DNA of 8,435 nt. Source: Mariprofundus sp. GTDB taxonomy: Bacteria; Pseudomonadota; Zetaproteobacteria; Mariprofundales; Mariprofundaceae. The stretch lies in the NCBI GenBank assembly GCA_030951095.1, contig JAUZQI010000030.1, forward strand, positions 1-8,435, in the 5' to 3' direction. Both the position numbers and the translations under genes were made by a program. The notes below the pieces were generated by a model. That model saw only the letters and a list, made by a program, of their open reading frames with translations, was not told the DNA's origin and did no database searches. Below, piece by piece: positions 1 through 7,589 of this stretch. Every line of letters begins with the position of its first letter. Position 1 is the stretch's first letter.

Positions 1-506
1 CCATGTCGCGCTTGCATAATGAAGAACTGGCGCAGGATATGCTGCAGGAGACCCTCCTGGCCGGTTGGAAGGGATATGATAAATTTGCAGGACAATCATC
101 TATACGAACCTGGCTGGTTGGTATCCTGAAACATAAAATCATTGATTATATTCGCCGTGAAATTCGCAGTCGAAATCTGAAAAATGCGGTTGAATCCGAT
201 CCCACCTCGGCTTTCTTCAATGCCAATGGTAGCTGGAGCGAAGCGCCCAATGCATGGAAAGAAAACCCTGAAAACCTTTGCAATAATGAACAGTTTCATA
301 AAACACTGGAATCATGTATCAGTAAGTTACCGGAAAAACAGCAGCTTGTGTTTCGCATGCGTGATCTTGTAGGAGAAGATACCCCAACAGTTTGTAAGTG
401 TTGTGGCATAACTTCGACCCACCTGCACGTACTGCTGCACAGAGCTCGATTGACTCTCCGAAAATGCCTGAACATGCACTGGTTTGAAAAAGGAACTGAT
501 TCATGA
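1..506 (+). CDS. ECF-type sigma-70 family RNA polymerase sigma factor, 5' end outside the window
   Basis: Alternative sigma factor that would direct RNA polymerase to a small regulon. The frame is open at the window edge. The first visible methionine (position 3) lies inside the region 2 helix, so about 20 or more N-terminal residues are missing. Region 2 is clear: ELAQDMLQET, then the core-binding and -10 recognition stretch with TWLVGILKHKIIDYIRR. A linker follows that contains FFNANGSWSEAPNAW. Region 4 reads SKLPEKQQLVFRMRDL, then a helix-turn-helix ending in LLHRARLTLRKCL and HWF. From memory, the WLxxILKHKIIDYIR block, the NGxW linker and the terminal HWF resemble the family NCBI calls TIGR02943. 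Region 4 holds an unusual cysteine cluster, CKCC. The stop overlaps the start of the anti-sigma gene by 4 bp (ATGA), so translation is probably coupled. Family assignment is firm; the regulon is unknown. Confidence 0.88.
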   Translation, partial: MSRLHNEELAQDMLQETLLAGWKGYDKFAGQSSIRTWLVGILKHKIIDYIRREIRSRNLKNAVESDPTSAFFNANGSWSEAPNAWKENPENLCNNEQFHKTLESCISKLPEKQQLVFRMRDLVGEDTPTVCKCCGITSTHLHVLLHRARLTLRKCLNMHWFEKGTDS

Positions 507-754
507 AGCAAGCCTGCCATTATGCCAGCCGTCTGGCATCCGATAGTCTGGATCGTCCACTTAGCTTGTGGGAACGGATAAGACTGAAACTGCATTTATC
601 GATGTGCGGCAACTGTCAGAACTGCGATAATAACCTGAAATTAATGCGACAAATCAATGAGCTGATGCGCATCAATGACTACGGTCATAGTCGCCTGTCC
701 GAGCAACAACTAAAGTATTTACATCAGGCACTGGACGCTGACAAAACAGCATAA
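503..754 (+). CDS. small zinc-finger anti-sigma factor (zf-HC2/ZAS type)
   Basis: An 83-residue cytoplasmic protein with no membrane segment. It carries the ZAS signature H-x3-C-x2-C (HLSMCGNC, about residues 31-38), followed by a further Cys (CQNC) and an upstream CxxA segment at the N-terminus (KQACHYASRLASDS). The block RPLSLWERIRLKLHL before the motif is typical of the small zf-HC2 proteins encoded directly after ECF sigma genes. Such proteins bind and hold the partner sigma factor, often releasing it on oxidation or metal loss; that role is inferred here from family and position. The start overlaps the sigma stop (ATGA), as expected for a stoichiometric sigma/anti-sigma pair. The C-terminal half is helical, charged and of no recognised fold. 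Confidence 0.83.
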   Translation: MKQACHYASRLASDSLDRPLSLWERIRLKLHLSMCGNCQNCDNNLKLMRQINELMRINDYGHSRLSEQQLKYLHQALDADKTA

Positions 755-759
755 TAAAG

Positions 760-777
760 GAGCTACTTGCAAAAGTC
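760..777 (+). repeat. 18-bp repeat, copy 1
   Basis: The 18 bases GAGCTACTTGCAAAAGTC start 6 bp after the anti-sigma stop. They recur exactly, in the same orientation, at 8314-8331; the flanks of the two copies are unrelated. Two exact 18-mers in 8.4 kb are unlikely by chance. Ends of this general look (GAGC...TTGCAAAA) remind me of insertion-sequence termini, but I cannot name the element, and no transposase lies next to this copy. It may be a solo end or scar. Confidence 0.5.
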
Positions 778-858
778 GTGAGCGGCAGGAACCGAGAGTC
801 AAATCAAAAACGTCAGCACTTGAGTTGTAAGAAAAAAATTTATTTTTCTCTTTTTGCC

Positions 859-887
859 CTGATTTAGCGCGGGATGCAATAAATCAG
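859..887. repeat. 8-bp inverted repeat between convergent genes
   Basis: CTGATTTA and TAAATCAG flank a 13-base GC-rich loop, just after the stop of the minus-strand TolB-like gene. On the minus strand the stem is followed about 20 bases later by a run of seven T (831-838 region). On the plus strand it is preceded by T-rich sequence. It could act as a weak terminator or 3'-end stabiliser for the TolB-like operon, but the stem is AT-rich and the T run is not adjacent, so this is not a canonical intrinsic terminator. Apart from this and the 18-bp repeat, I see nothing in the 755-894 gap. Confidence 0.35.
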
Positions 888-894
888 CTCCTCC

Positions 895-1986
895 TTAACT
901 AACCCTTGCCGGCAAAGCTACACTCCAGATATGAAATCCACCGGTTCTACTTTTGACCTGATGCTTTTTACTCTCTTCCTTGCTTACCTTGCGATCCGAA
1001 TGAAAATAAATTCTGCCATTATTAGAAACGCTCGGGGCACCATCTTTGGCAGGATTCTGTGTCAACCGGGTCAAACCACGACCATCGTGACCGATGAGCC
1101 ATATATCCCAGTTTATCTTGCCGGACTTAGGTGTATCCGCCCTGGTTTGATCCCCCATAAAACCATTGCCCCTGTTTGATGTAAAGGCAATCCACTTGCT
1201 ATCCGGACTCCAGGTTGGCTGAACATCAATATTTCTACCTTCCGTTAATTGAACCAGACCGGAGCCATCAACATTCATCATAAACAAATGCCAGTTACGT
1301 CCAGCCTGCATGGAAAAAACCAGCCGCATGCCATTCGGTGACAGGGAGGGATTTATGCCTGCTGTGAGCTCAAATTCAGCGCCATCTTCGTTGATATAAA
1401 CCATATATGGTTGCTTGCCCCGCGTTTCCCAGTTATCAAAGCCAGGGCTGGAAGTTTTATGGCTTGATGGCCTCATTCGTTTCGAGTCTGTACGCAGACG
1501 AACGGCAATGACACCGCCATTATCAAGTACCACAGGGCTTGACAGTTCACCGTCCAGACGCTGATAACGTCGAGTAATGCCGCCTGCCACCGGCTTTTCC
1601 CACACTCCCAGACTGTCAGCTCGATATGACAAAAAAGTTACGGCATCATTACCATGCCAGCCTATCGAACCAAGCACCAGAGGGTCATGCTCACTCACGA
1701 TATTGACCGGATCACCATTTTCAATCAGGCGACGTGTAATCACGGGCTTGCGGCTTTTACCGGAAATAACCAGTAGATATTTTCCATCCGGAGAAACATG
1801 GGGATACATCTCGCTTTCACCGTGTTCAAGGGTAAGCAGTTCAGCCATATCCGTTTCACCATCATCAGAATGCTGGCTAATGCGAGATGGCAGTGTTGTA
1901 TCATGCAACCAGTCCATTAAATCCTGAGCCTGCAATGATGGCGAAAGTGCCAGCATTGCAGCTGTCAGCCATAAAGCCCCGTACAT
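895..1986 (-). CDS. TolB-like beta-propeller (PD40/WD40-like) exported protein, second gene of pair
   Basis: A 363-residue protein predicted to be periplasmic. The N-terminus is a hydrophobic signal sequence ending LSPSLQA-QD (cleavage near residue 20); it lacks the usual Lys or Arg at its start. The rest contains PD40-type blades with the motifs YPHVSPDGKYLLVIS, PSLSPNGMRLVFS, PTWSPDSKWIAFTSNR and SVSNNGRIYFHSDR. Such blades form a TolB-type propeller, usually a protein-interaction or scaffold fold. No catalytic domain is visible, so this is not the full TolB of the Tol-Pal system, nor a DPP-IV-like peptidase. It starts 30 bp after the stop of the paralog upstream and is probably co-transcribed with it. 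A modest GAGCAGG precedes the ATG, and an in-frame stop lies just upstream, so no earlier ATG is possible. The precise function is unknown. Confidence 0.8.
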   Translation of the reverse strand: MYGALWLTAAMLALSPSLQAQDLMDWLHDTTLPSRISQHSDDGETDMAELLTLEHGESEMYPHVSPDGKYLLVISGKSRKPVITRRLIENGDPVNIVSEHDPLVLGSIGWHGNDAVTFLSYRADSLGVWEKPVAGGITRRYQRLDGELSSPVVLDNGGVIAVRLRTDSKRMRPSSHKTSSPGFDNWETRGKQPYMVYINEDGAEFELTAGINPSLSPNGMRLVFSMQAGRNWHLFMMNVDGSGLVQLTEGRNIDVQPTWSPDSKWIAFTSNRGNGFMGDQTRADTPKSGKINWDIWLIGHDGRGLTRLTQNPAKDGAPSVSNNGRIYFHSDRKVSKEESKKHQVKSRTGGFHIWSVALPARVS

Positions 1987-2016
1987 TATAATAGCCTGCT
2001 CATTATTTCTTTTAGA

Positions 2017-3108
2017 TCAATTTAACTTGAGTTGCCAGATATTCCAGCCGGAAATTGTACCCATTTGCGGCTTGCCGGGGTTGCGATCAGAATGGAAAAG
2101 AACGGTATTGCCATCCAGCCATGCGGGCCCACCATCAACGGCACTGCGAGCATTGGTTAACCGTGTAATCAGGAAGCTTTTCATGTCCATCGTATAAATA
2201 GATGTCTTTGTCACTGAGCCATCATAATCGCGGTTGGAAACAAACAGTATCTTGCTACCGTCAGGGCTGAATTGCGGCTCAAAATCACCAAATTTGGAGT
2301 CTGTCAATTGTACCAGCTCACTGCCATCAACGGTCTGCATCCACAAATCGTAATTACCGTTGGTTTCACGCACGAAAACCACCTTGCGACCATCCGGTGA
2401 AAGCGTCCCGTCAAATGCATTCGGAATCATATTCAATTGCACCGTCTTACGGTTATACACATACAATACCGGTGGATTAAATTTGTTTTTATTACCTGTT
2501 TTTGTAGCCGCATATCCCTGTTTATGCATAAAATTATTCGAATCATAAGTGCGCCACAACTGACCGACCAGTTCGACATACGGGTGTTTATCAAATTCGT
2601 TGAGCAATTCATTCTGACGCAATTTCTGCAACGTAGTATCATAACACCAAACGTTACCGTCCGGCGTGGCATTCAAATGGTAGGGTGGCACATTGCCACG
2701 AAACCCGCCCATTTGGCCGATAGCAGCATAACTTTCACCATATCCGAGCCACATCCATGCACTGAGCGGCCCGGTTCTGTTACTGACAAATCCGACCGAA
2801 CCATCCTTTACAGCCACGCCAAAACGAATGGCTTCGCGAACGACCATAACATTTACCGGTCGGGATGTTGCGTTGGGGGAATTTTTTGATACACGCTCAA
2901 CACGAAATTCACCATCGCGATAAGTATCGAACACCATAAAATCTCCAGCCACTGACGGGTAAACACTATCTACCCCTTTTTTTACAAGCAATGGAGAAAC
3001 CGGATATAATGGCTCTTTGGCGGAATGACTATTGTAACTTGCCGACCACGCTGGCGGTGCCATGAGTAGCAGGGCGGATATGCCCATCCATAACAGCTTT
3101 GCTTTCAT
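2017..3108 (-). CDS. TolB-like beta-propeller (PD40/WD40-like) exported protein, first gene of pair
   Basis: A 363-residue protein predicted to be exported. An ATG eight codons upstream (3132) is open, but I chose the inner one at 3108. A strong GAGGAG lies 6 bases before it, and it gives a textbook signal peptide: MKAKLL, a hydrophobic core, then APPAWSA-S. The eight extra residues would put acidic residues ahead of the signal. PD40 repeats are seen at GTLSPDGRKVVFVRE, PQFSPDGSKILFVSNR and the C-terminal PAWLDGNTVLFHSDR. The C-terminal half aligns by eye with the downstream neighbour (both have an xDGSxLVQLT blade, SNR and a terminal FHSDR...G..IW), so the two are tandem paralogs. The N-terminal half is more divergent. 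No enzyme motif is visible. A CRP-type site and leader hairpin lie upstream. The role is unknown; a scaffold or binding role is inferred. Confidence 0.82.
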   Translation of the reverse strand: MKAKLLWMGISALLLMAPPAWSASYNSHSAKEPLYPVSPLLVKKGVDSVYPSVAGDFMVFDTYRDGEFRVERVSKNSPNATSRPVNVMVVREAIRFGVAVKDGSVGFVSNRTGPLSAWMWLGYGESYAAIGQMGGFRGNVPPYHLNATPDGNVWCYDTTLQKLRQNELLNEFDKHPYVELVGQLWRTYDSNNFMHKQGYAATKTGNKNKFNPPVLYVYNRKTVQLNMIPNAFDGTLSPDGRKVVFVRETNGNYDLWMQTVDGSELVQLTDSKFGDFEPQFSPDGSKILFVSNRDYDGSVTKTSIYTMDMKSFLITRLTNARSAVDGGPAWLDGNTVLFHSDRNPGKPQMGTISGWNIWQLKLN

Positions 3109-3114
3109 CAACTT

Positions 3115-3120
3115 CTCCTC
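3115..3120 (-). promoter_or_regulatory. ribosome binding site that decides the start of the first TolB-like gene
   Basis: Reads GAGGAG on the minus strand, 6 bases before the ATG at 3108. The alternative ATG at 3132 has no comparable site, so the shorter form is preferred. Confidence 0.7.
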
Positions 3121-3135
3121 TGAATCCGTCATTTA

Positions 3136-3166
3136 GCCGCCATGCATTGTTCCGTTTATCGGCGGC
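3136..3166 (-). promoter_or_regulatory. GC stem-loop in the leader of the TolB-like operon
   Basis: A perfect 6-bp all-GC stem (GCCGCC with GGCGGC) encloses a 19-base loop between the inferred transcription start and the ribosome binding site. A second short palindrome (GCGTTT-AA-AAACGC, 3165-3178) overlaps its upstream arm. The stem is real in sequence; a regulatory role is speculative. Confidence 0.35.
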
Positions 3167-3182
3167 GTTTAAAAACGCGGCA

Positions 3183-3188
3183 AGTATG
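3183..3188 (-). promoter_or_regulatory. candidate -10 box of the TolB-like operon promoter
   Basis: CATACT on the minus strand matches the -10 consensus at four of six bases. A start about 7 bases further would be near 3176, leaving a leader of about 67 nt. The -35 position (3206-3211) reads AAAGAT, with no resemblance to TTGACA, and overlaps the CRP-type site. That is what an activator-dependent promoter would show. Confidence 0.4.
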
Positions 3189-3209
3189 CATGTAACAATT
3201 CTGTAATCT

Positions 3210-3227
3210 TTGTGATTTACATCACAA
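3210..3227. promoter_or_regulatory. CRP-type operator upstream of the TolB-like operon
   Basis: TTGTGAT-TTAC-ATCACAA is a perfect 7+4+7 palindrome and contains both CRP half-sites, TGTGA and TCACA, at the canonical 6-base spacing. The FNR pattern (TTGAT-N4-ATCAA) fits less well. The centre lies about 42 bases upstream of the inferred start of the TolB-like operon, the class II CRP activation position. It is also 110 bp after the pgi stop, so control of pgi is unlikely. Direct evidence is the palindrome; the binding protein is inferred from the CRP/FNR consensus. Confidence 0.65.
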
Positions 3228-3327
3228 GTGAACCACTTTTAATCATGGTTTCACAAGCAGAAAAAAATGGCAGGTCATGCGCAATCACGATGTTTCGAGT
3301 AAAACGTCATGATCTATAATAACATGC

Positions 3328-4977
3328 CTATTCCTTCCTGTGCTCCTTATAATAATTGATCAGAGCATTTGTAGATGAATCATGCCCTTTCACATCCGCA
3401 TAATCATCCAGCTCCGGCAAAATCTTTCTAGCCAGCTGTTTGCCCAACTCCACACCCCATTGATCAAAAGCGTTCACGTCCCAGACAATGCTCTGTACGA
3501 AAGTTTTATGTTCATACATGGCAATCAGACTGCCCAATGCATGTGGCGTCAACTTCTGAAATAAAATTGAATTCGTCGGTTTATTGCCGGGAAATACTTT
3601 ATGCGGAACCAGCGCCTCGAGTTCCTCATCCTTTAACCCGTCTGCTTCAAGTTCAGCACGCACCTCATCTTCAGTTTTACCCAGCATCAATGCCTCAGCC
3701 TGGGCAAAAAAGTTGGATAAAAGCATCGGATGGTGACGACCGACAGGGTTTTTTGTCTCGACCGGGGCAAGAAAATCACAGGGAACCAGTTTCGTGCCCT
3801 GATGAATCAGCTGATAAAAAGCGTGTTGGCCGTTCGTACCGGGCTCTCCCCAGATAATTGGGCCCGTGGAATAATCAACCCGCACACCTGCATGCGTCAC
3901 CCGCTTGCCGTTACTCTCCATATCCCCCTGTTGAAAATAAGCAGGGAAGCGATGCATATACTGATCATAAGGCAGCAGTGCATGCGAATCTGCATCAAAG
4001 AAATTATTATACCAGATGCCCAGCATAGCTAAAATTACCGGTACATTTTCTTCCAGAGGAGCCGAACGGAAATGTTCATCCATATCATGGGCACCAGCGA
4101 GCAGGTCTTCAAAATTGTCCATACCGATATACAGAGCAATCGACAAACCCACGGCACTCCACAATGAATATCGGCCACCCACCCAGTCCCAGAATTCAAA
4201 CATATTGGCTGGATCAATCCCGAAAGCAGACACCGCTTTGGCATTGGTCGACACGGCAACAAAATGTTTGGCCACAGCAGTCTTGGTGCCGCCACGGGTC
4301 AAAAACCAATCGCGCGCCGTACGGGCATTGGTAATGGTTTCCTGCGTTGTAAAGGTTTTGGATACAATCACAAACAATGTTGTTTCACGATGCAAATGAC
4401 GCAACGTTTCAACCATATGCGTCCCATCGACATTGGAAACAAAATGCATGTGCAATTTATCACGGCCATATGGCGTCAGCGCTTCTGTGACCATAACCGG
4501 GCCGAGATCTGAGCCGCCAATACCGATATTAACAATGTCGGTAATCGCTTTACCTGTACTCCCCTTCCATGAACCGGATCGAACTGCCTCGGTAAACCCG
4601 CGCATCTGCTCCAGCACCCTGTTTACATCCGGCATCACATCTTTGCCATCCACAACAATAGGACGATTGGCTCGGTTACGCAGTGCCGTGTGCAGCACCG
4701 AACGTTTTTCTGTGTTGTTGATCTTTTCACCGTTAAGCAAGCGCTCAGTCCAGCCGCTCACATCACGTGCCCGAGCGAGGTCGAACAACATTTTTTTTGT
4801 CTCTTCGGTAATAATATTTTTGGAGTAATCCACCAACATATCGCCAACTTGAATCGAGTTGTGTTTGAATCGATCCGAATCAGCAGCAAACAGATCCCGC
4901 ATATGCACCTGTTTCATTGTTTCAGCATGAGTTTCCAATTTTTTCCATTCAGACAACCGTGTCAGATCAGACACCAT
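3328..4977 (-). CDS. pgi: glucose-6-phosphate isomerase
   Basis: Cytoplasmic enzyme that interconverts glucose-6-P and fructose-6-P in glycolysis and gluconeogenesis. At 549 residues it equals the E. coli enzyme in length and is intact. Visible landmarks are the GIGGSDLGP phosphate loop, [12 protein letters not shown], the first family signature [15 protein letters not shown], and [11 protein letters not shown] with the catalytic Glu. [15 protein letters not shown] carries the catalytic His. The second signature, [10 protein letters not shown], carries the active-site Lys. A strong purine tract (GGGGAGGG) sits just before the ATG; the adjacent GTG codon could also serve as start. The gene is transcribed away from glgA across a 166-bp spacer, linking central sugar phosphates with glycogen synthesis. 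Downstream on its strand there is a run of seven T (3261-3267) but no convincing stem, so no terminator is called. Confidence 0.97.
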   Translation of the reverse strand: MVSDLTRLSEWKKLETHAETMKQVHMRDLFAADSDRFKHNSIQVGDMLVDYSKNIITEETKKMLFDLARARDVSGWTERLLNGEKINNTEKRSVLHTALRNRANRPIVVDGKDVMPDVNRVLEQMRGFTEAVRSGSWKGSTGKAITDIVNIGIGGSDLGPVMVTEALTPYGRDKLHMHFVSNVDGTHMVETLRHLHRETTLFVIVSKTFTTQETITNARTARDWFLTRGGTKTAVAKHFVAVSTNAKAVSAFGIDPANMFEFWDWVGGRYSLWSAVGLSIALYIGMDNFEDLLAGAHDMDEHFRSAPLEENVPVILAMLGIWYNNFFDADSHALLPYDQYMHRFPAYFQQGDMESNGKRVTHAGVRVDYSTGPIIWGEPGTNGQHAFYQLIHQGTKLVPCDFLAPVETKNPVGRHHPMLLSNFFAQAEALMLGKTEDEVRAELEADGLKDEELEALVPHKVFPGNKPTNSILFQKLTPHALGSLIAMYEHKTFVQSIVWDVNAFDQWGVELGKQLARKILPELDDYADVKGHDSSTNALINYYKEHRKE

Positions 4978-5130
4978 TCCCTCCCCTTTTTTTTATTTTA
5001 AAACGAAACTTCTGTCCCAAAAAAAACTATACGCAATGCAAAAGGTTACCTGTGTATACGAAAAATACCAAGTGTCATCTGACCTTTTCAGATATGAGTC
5101 GGGTTGTGCTAGTCTTGCCGACCATGGAAT

Positions 5131-5136
5131 AGGGAG
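5131..5136 (+). promoter_or_regulatory. ribosome binding site fixing the glgA start
   Basis: AGGGAG lies 7 bases before the ATG at 5144. The frame is open back to 5036, but that 36-residue extension has no ribosome binding site and would precede the conserved beta strand (LNIVFIASE) that normally begins glycogen synthases. Confidence 0.75.
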
Positions 5137-5143
5137 AAAAAAC

Positions 5144-6601
5144 ATGGCCGGACTCAATATCGTATTTATTGCTTCAGAAGCATCGCCGTTGGCCAAAACA
5201 GGTGGGCTTGCAGATGTTGCCGGTTCCTTGCCGCATGCTCTGCAACATCTTGGACATTCGGTTACAGTCATCATGCCATTCTATCGGCGGCATATTTCGT
5301 CCTCAGGTATCCACACAACTGATCTGGACACCAGTATCGAAATGTGGGCCGATGACATCGAACGACAATGCCCCCTGCATGAAGCTATCGTGGATGGACT
5401 CCATTTCATCCTCATTGAACAAGATGATTTATATGATCGCGAGGGCCTATACGGCCCCTCCGGTGGTGCCTACGAAGATAACCTGCTGCGTTTCCTGCTA
5501 TTTGACAGGGTGGCTTTGGAAGCAGCCGCACAACTCGGTAACGCGGTAGATATCCTGCATTGCCATGACTGGCAGACCGGCATGATTCCCTTACTGCTGC
5601 AAACACAGTATCAGCATCATCCATCCATCGCCTCGGCACGCTGCGTATTTACCATTCACAACCTCGCCTATCAGGGCGTATTCGGAGCCGGCTGGATTCA
5701 CCGCCTTGGAATGCCCAGCCACCATTTTCATCCCGGTGGCTTTGAATTCCACGATCAAATTAATTGTATGAAAGCGGGTATTGGTTCGGCTCATGCAGTT
5801 ACCACCGTCAGCCCATCCTACGCAGAAGAAGTTCTGACTCCGGAATACGGTTGCCATCTGGATGGGTTCTTGCACAACCACAGTTCGAAACTATCAGGCA
5901 TCGTCAATGGTTTGAATATTAATGAATGGGATCCTATCAAAGATTCACATATCGTCGCCAATTATGGTGCCGGTAAAATTGCCGGTAAGAAAAAATGTAA
6001 AACCGCATTACAGCAGCAATGCGGTCTAACAGTATCTGCTGATACGCCGTTGATGGTTTTAATCTCTCGGCTGGCGGAACAAAAAGGCATTGACCTGCTT
6101 CTGGAAAATGCCAAGTACTGGATTGATCGCGGTTACCAACTGGTGGTGCTGGGCTCCGGCGATAGCCATTGTGAAAAAATGCTACATCATCTGGCCAATA
6201 GCCATCCAGCCAACATGTATTTCTGGCGTGGATTCAATGAATCGCTGGCTCGACAGATATACGCCGGAGGTGACATCTTCCTCATGCCATCGCGTTTCGA
6301 ACCCTGTGGTTTGGGTCAATTGATGGCCATGCGTTACGGTACGATTCCAGTCGTACGTGCTACAGGCGGCCTCAAAGATACGGTGATTGATCATGCCGCT
6401 CACCCGACCACATCAACCGGATTTCATTTTATCAAAGAGAGTCCGCTGGACTTTGATGCAGCAGTCGAACAGGCCATTGACGTGTATCGTCAACCGCGCA
6501 AGTGGTCGGCAATTCGCAACCGCGCCCTGAAACGCAACTCGTCATGGGAAGCCTCGGCCGCTGATTACGTGAATCTTTACCGACAATTACTGGAGTCATG
6601 A
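5144..6601 (+). CDS. glgA: glycogen synthase (ADP-glucose type, GT5)
   Basis: Transfers glucose from ADP-glucose to the non-reducing end of an alpha-1,4-glucan in the cytoplasm. The protein has 485 residues, close to the roughly 480 usual for bacterial GlgA. The N-terminal GT5 domain starts with NIVFIASEASPLAKTGGLADV, which contains the KTGGL sugar-nucleotide motif (Lys at residue 18). HCHDWQTG and FTIHNLAYQG follow, then the VTTVSPSYAEE hinge region. The C-terminal GT-B domain shows LISRLAEQKGIDLL with the phosphate-contacting Arg and Lys. It then has the hallmark SRFEPCGLGQLMAMRYGTIPVV with the active-site Glu, and RATGGLKDTV and STGFHF. All expected residues are present. The stop overlaps the sugar kinase start by 4 bp, so the two are translationally coupled. 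Its own promoter should lie in the 4978-5143 spacer shared with pgi, but I see no convincing box. Confidence 0.97.
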   Translation: MAGLNIVFIASEASPLAKTGGLADVAGSLPHALQHLGHSVTVIMPFYRRHISSSGIHTTDLDTSIEMWADDIERQCPLHEAIVDGLHFILIEQDDLYDREGLYGPSGGAYEDNLLRFLLFDRVALEAAAQLGNAVDILHCHDWQTGMIPLLLQTQYQHHPSIASARCVFTIHNLAYQGVFGAGWIHRLGMPSHHFHPGGFEFHDQINCMKAGIGSAHAVTTVSPSYAEEVLTPEYGCHLDGFLHNHSSKLSGIVNGLNINEWDPIKDSHIVANYGAGKIAGKKKCKTALQQQCGLTVSADTPLMVLISRLAEQKGIDLLLENAKYWIDRGYQLVVLGSGDSHCEKMLHHLANSHPANMYFWRGFNESLARQIYAGGDIFLMPSRFEPCGLGQLMAMRYGTIPVVRATGGLKDTVIDHAAHPTTSTGFHFIKESPLDFDAAVEQAIDVYRQPRKWSAIRNRALKRNSSWEASAADYVNLYRQLLES

Positions 6602-7524
6602 GCAATGTCATCGCTGCCGATATCGGCGGCACCAATATCCGACTGGCCATTGTTGATTCGCAGGGTCAAGTCATGGCCGAATCAAGACTCAAGGCTGATT
6701 TAAGCCGGCATGGAGAACGATCACAAGCAACCGCAGAAACACATGTGATCAAGGCATTGGCCAAAGCCATTAAACCCTTTGCCAGCCAATACAGTGTCAA
6801 TAGCTTGGGAATGGGGTTTCCCGGCTTTTTTCATGGTCGAAGTGGTCTGTTAGCGAGCTCCCCAAATCTTCCCCTGTTGCAGAATTTCGCATTGGCCGAA
6901 AGGCTCTCCGACACACTGGATATGGGTGTTACCGTTGAAAATGATGCGCTGTGCGCTGCTATCGGCGAACAAAAATATGGTGCAGGACAAGGTCGTTCCA
7001 ATCTGTTGCATATCACTCTCGGCACCGGTATCGGCAGCGGCCTTATCCTCAACAATGCCCCCTATTCCGGTGAACACGGCATGGCCATGGAATTCGGTCA
7101 TCTGTGCATCGAACACCACGATGGTCGCCTGTGCGGCTGCGGTAATCACGGTTGTGTCGAAGCCTATGCTTCGGCTACCGCGCTGATGAAACGGTTTACC
7201 GAGATATGTCAGTGTGAAATTACCGATGCCAAATCCATTTTCGAGCAGGCGCGACAAGGCCATGCATGTGCTGTCACCATCACCAATGAAGCCGGCATGT
7301 ATCTGGGCATGGCCATTGCCGAGGCAGTGAAATTACTTGATGTCATCACCATCACCATCAGTGGTGGCCTGAGTGGCGGCTGGGATATCCTCTATCCTGC
7401 CCTGAAGCGTGAACTGGACAATAACCTGATTCCACCGCTCAAAGGCAAGGTTGATGTGCTGCGCTCCAGGCTGGATGACAACGCCGGCCTGCTCGGTGCT
7501 GCAACCATTGCCAGAAGTGCCTGA
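6598..7524 (+). CDS. ROK-family sugar kinase, probable glucokinase
   Basis: ATP-dependent sugar kinase of 308 residues. The N-terminal ATP-binding loop is DIGGTNIRLAIV. MGFPGFF and ASPNLP form the sugar-binding region, and VENDALCAA carries the catalytic Asp. LGTGIGSGLI is the second phosphate loop, and EFGHLCIEH carries the conserved Glu and His. The ROK zinc site CGCGNHGCVEAYAS is complete, and ISGGLSGG follows near the C-terminus. ROK kinases phosphorylate glucose, fructose, N-acetylglucosamine or N-acetylmannosamine. Glucokinase is favoured because the gene overlaps glgA by 4 bp and sits near pgi, so the product glucose-6-P enters the local pathway. Substrate choice cannot be proven from sequence, so no symbol is given. 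The purine tract before the start (GGAG) lies only 2 bases from the ATG, which again suggests coupling to glgA translation. Confidence 0.9.
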   Translation: MSNVIAADIGGTNIRLAIVDSQGQVMAESRLKADLSRHGERSQATAETHVIKALAKAIKPFASQYSVNSLGMGFPGFFHGRSGLLASSPNLPLLQNFALAERLSDTLDMGVTVENDALCAAIGEQKYGAGQGRSNLLHITLGTGIGSGLILNNAPYSGEHGMAMEFGHLCIEHHDGRLCGCGNHGCVEAYASATALMKRFTEICQCEITDAKSIFEQARQGHACAVTITNEAGMYLGMAIAEAVKLLDVITITISGGLSGGWDILYPALKRELDNNLIPPLKGKVDVLRSRLDDNAGLLGAATIARSA

Positions 7525-7589
7525 CTCGCCTATTGCGTTCATCCTGCAATATTTCCATCGATCCCTTACAAATTATCGAAGGCATCATC

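Noticed and set aside
760..890. A complete miniature transposable element from the 18-bp repeat to the AGCTCCTCCTT near 886-896
   Set aside because: Only GAGCT/AGCTC is clearly inverted; the rest of the 18-bp repeat is not mirrored at the right-hand end.
3109..3132. Longer start for the first TolB-like protein
   Set aside because: The added residues are acidic and would spoil the signal peptide; GAGGAG sits before the inner ATG.
3255..3327. Intrinsic terminator after pgi
   Set aside because: There is a run of seven T on the minus strand (3261-3267), but no stem of useful strength before it.
4035..4295. Antisense open frames within pgi, glgA and the TolB-like genes
   Set aside because: They are shadows of strongly conserved genes, with no ribosome binding sites or family features.
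5077..5093. Inverted repeat ATCTGA-N5-TCAGAT upstream of glgA as an operator
   Set aside because: Only 6 bp per arm, no known regulator pattern, and no good promoter boxes at a fixed distance; it may be chance.
5036..5143. 36-residue N-terminal extension of glycogen synthase
   Set aside because: No ribosome binding site at 5036, a strong one before 5144, and the conserved GlgA fold begins at the inner start.
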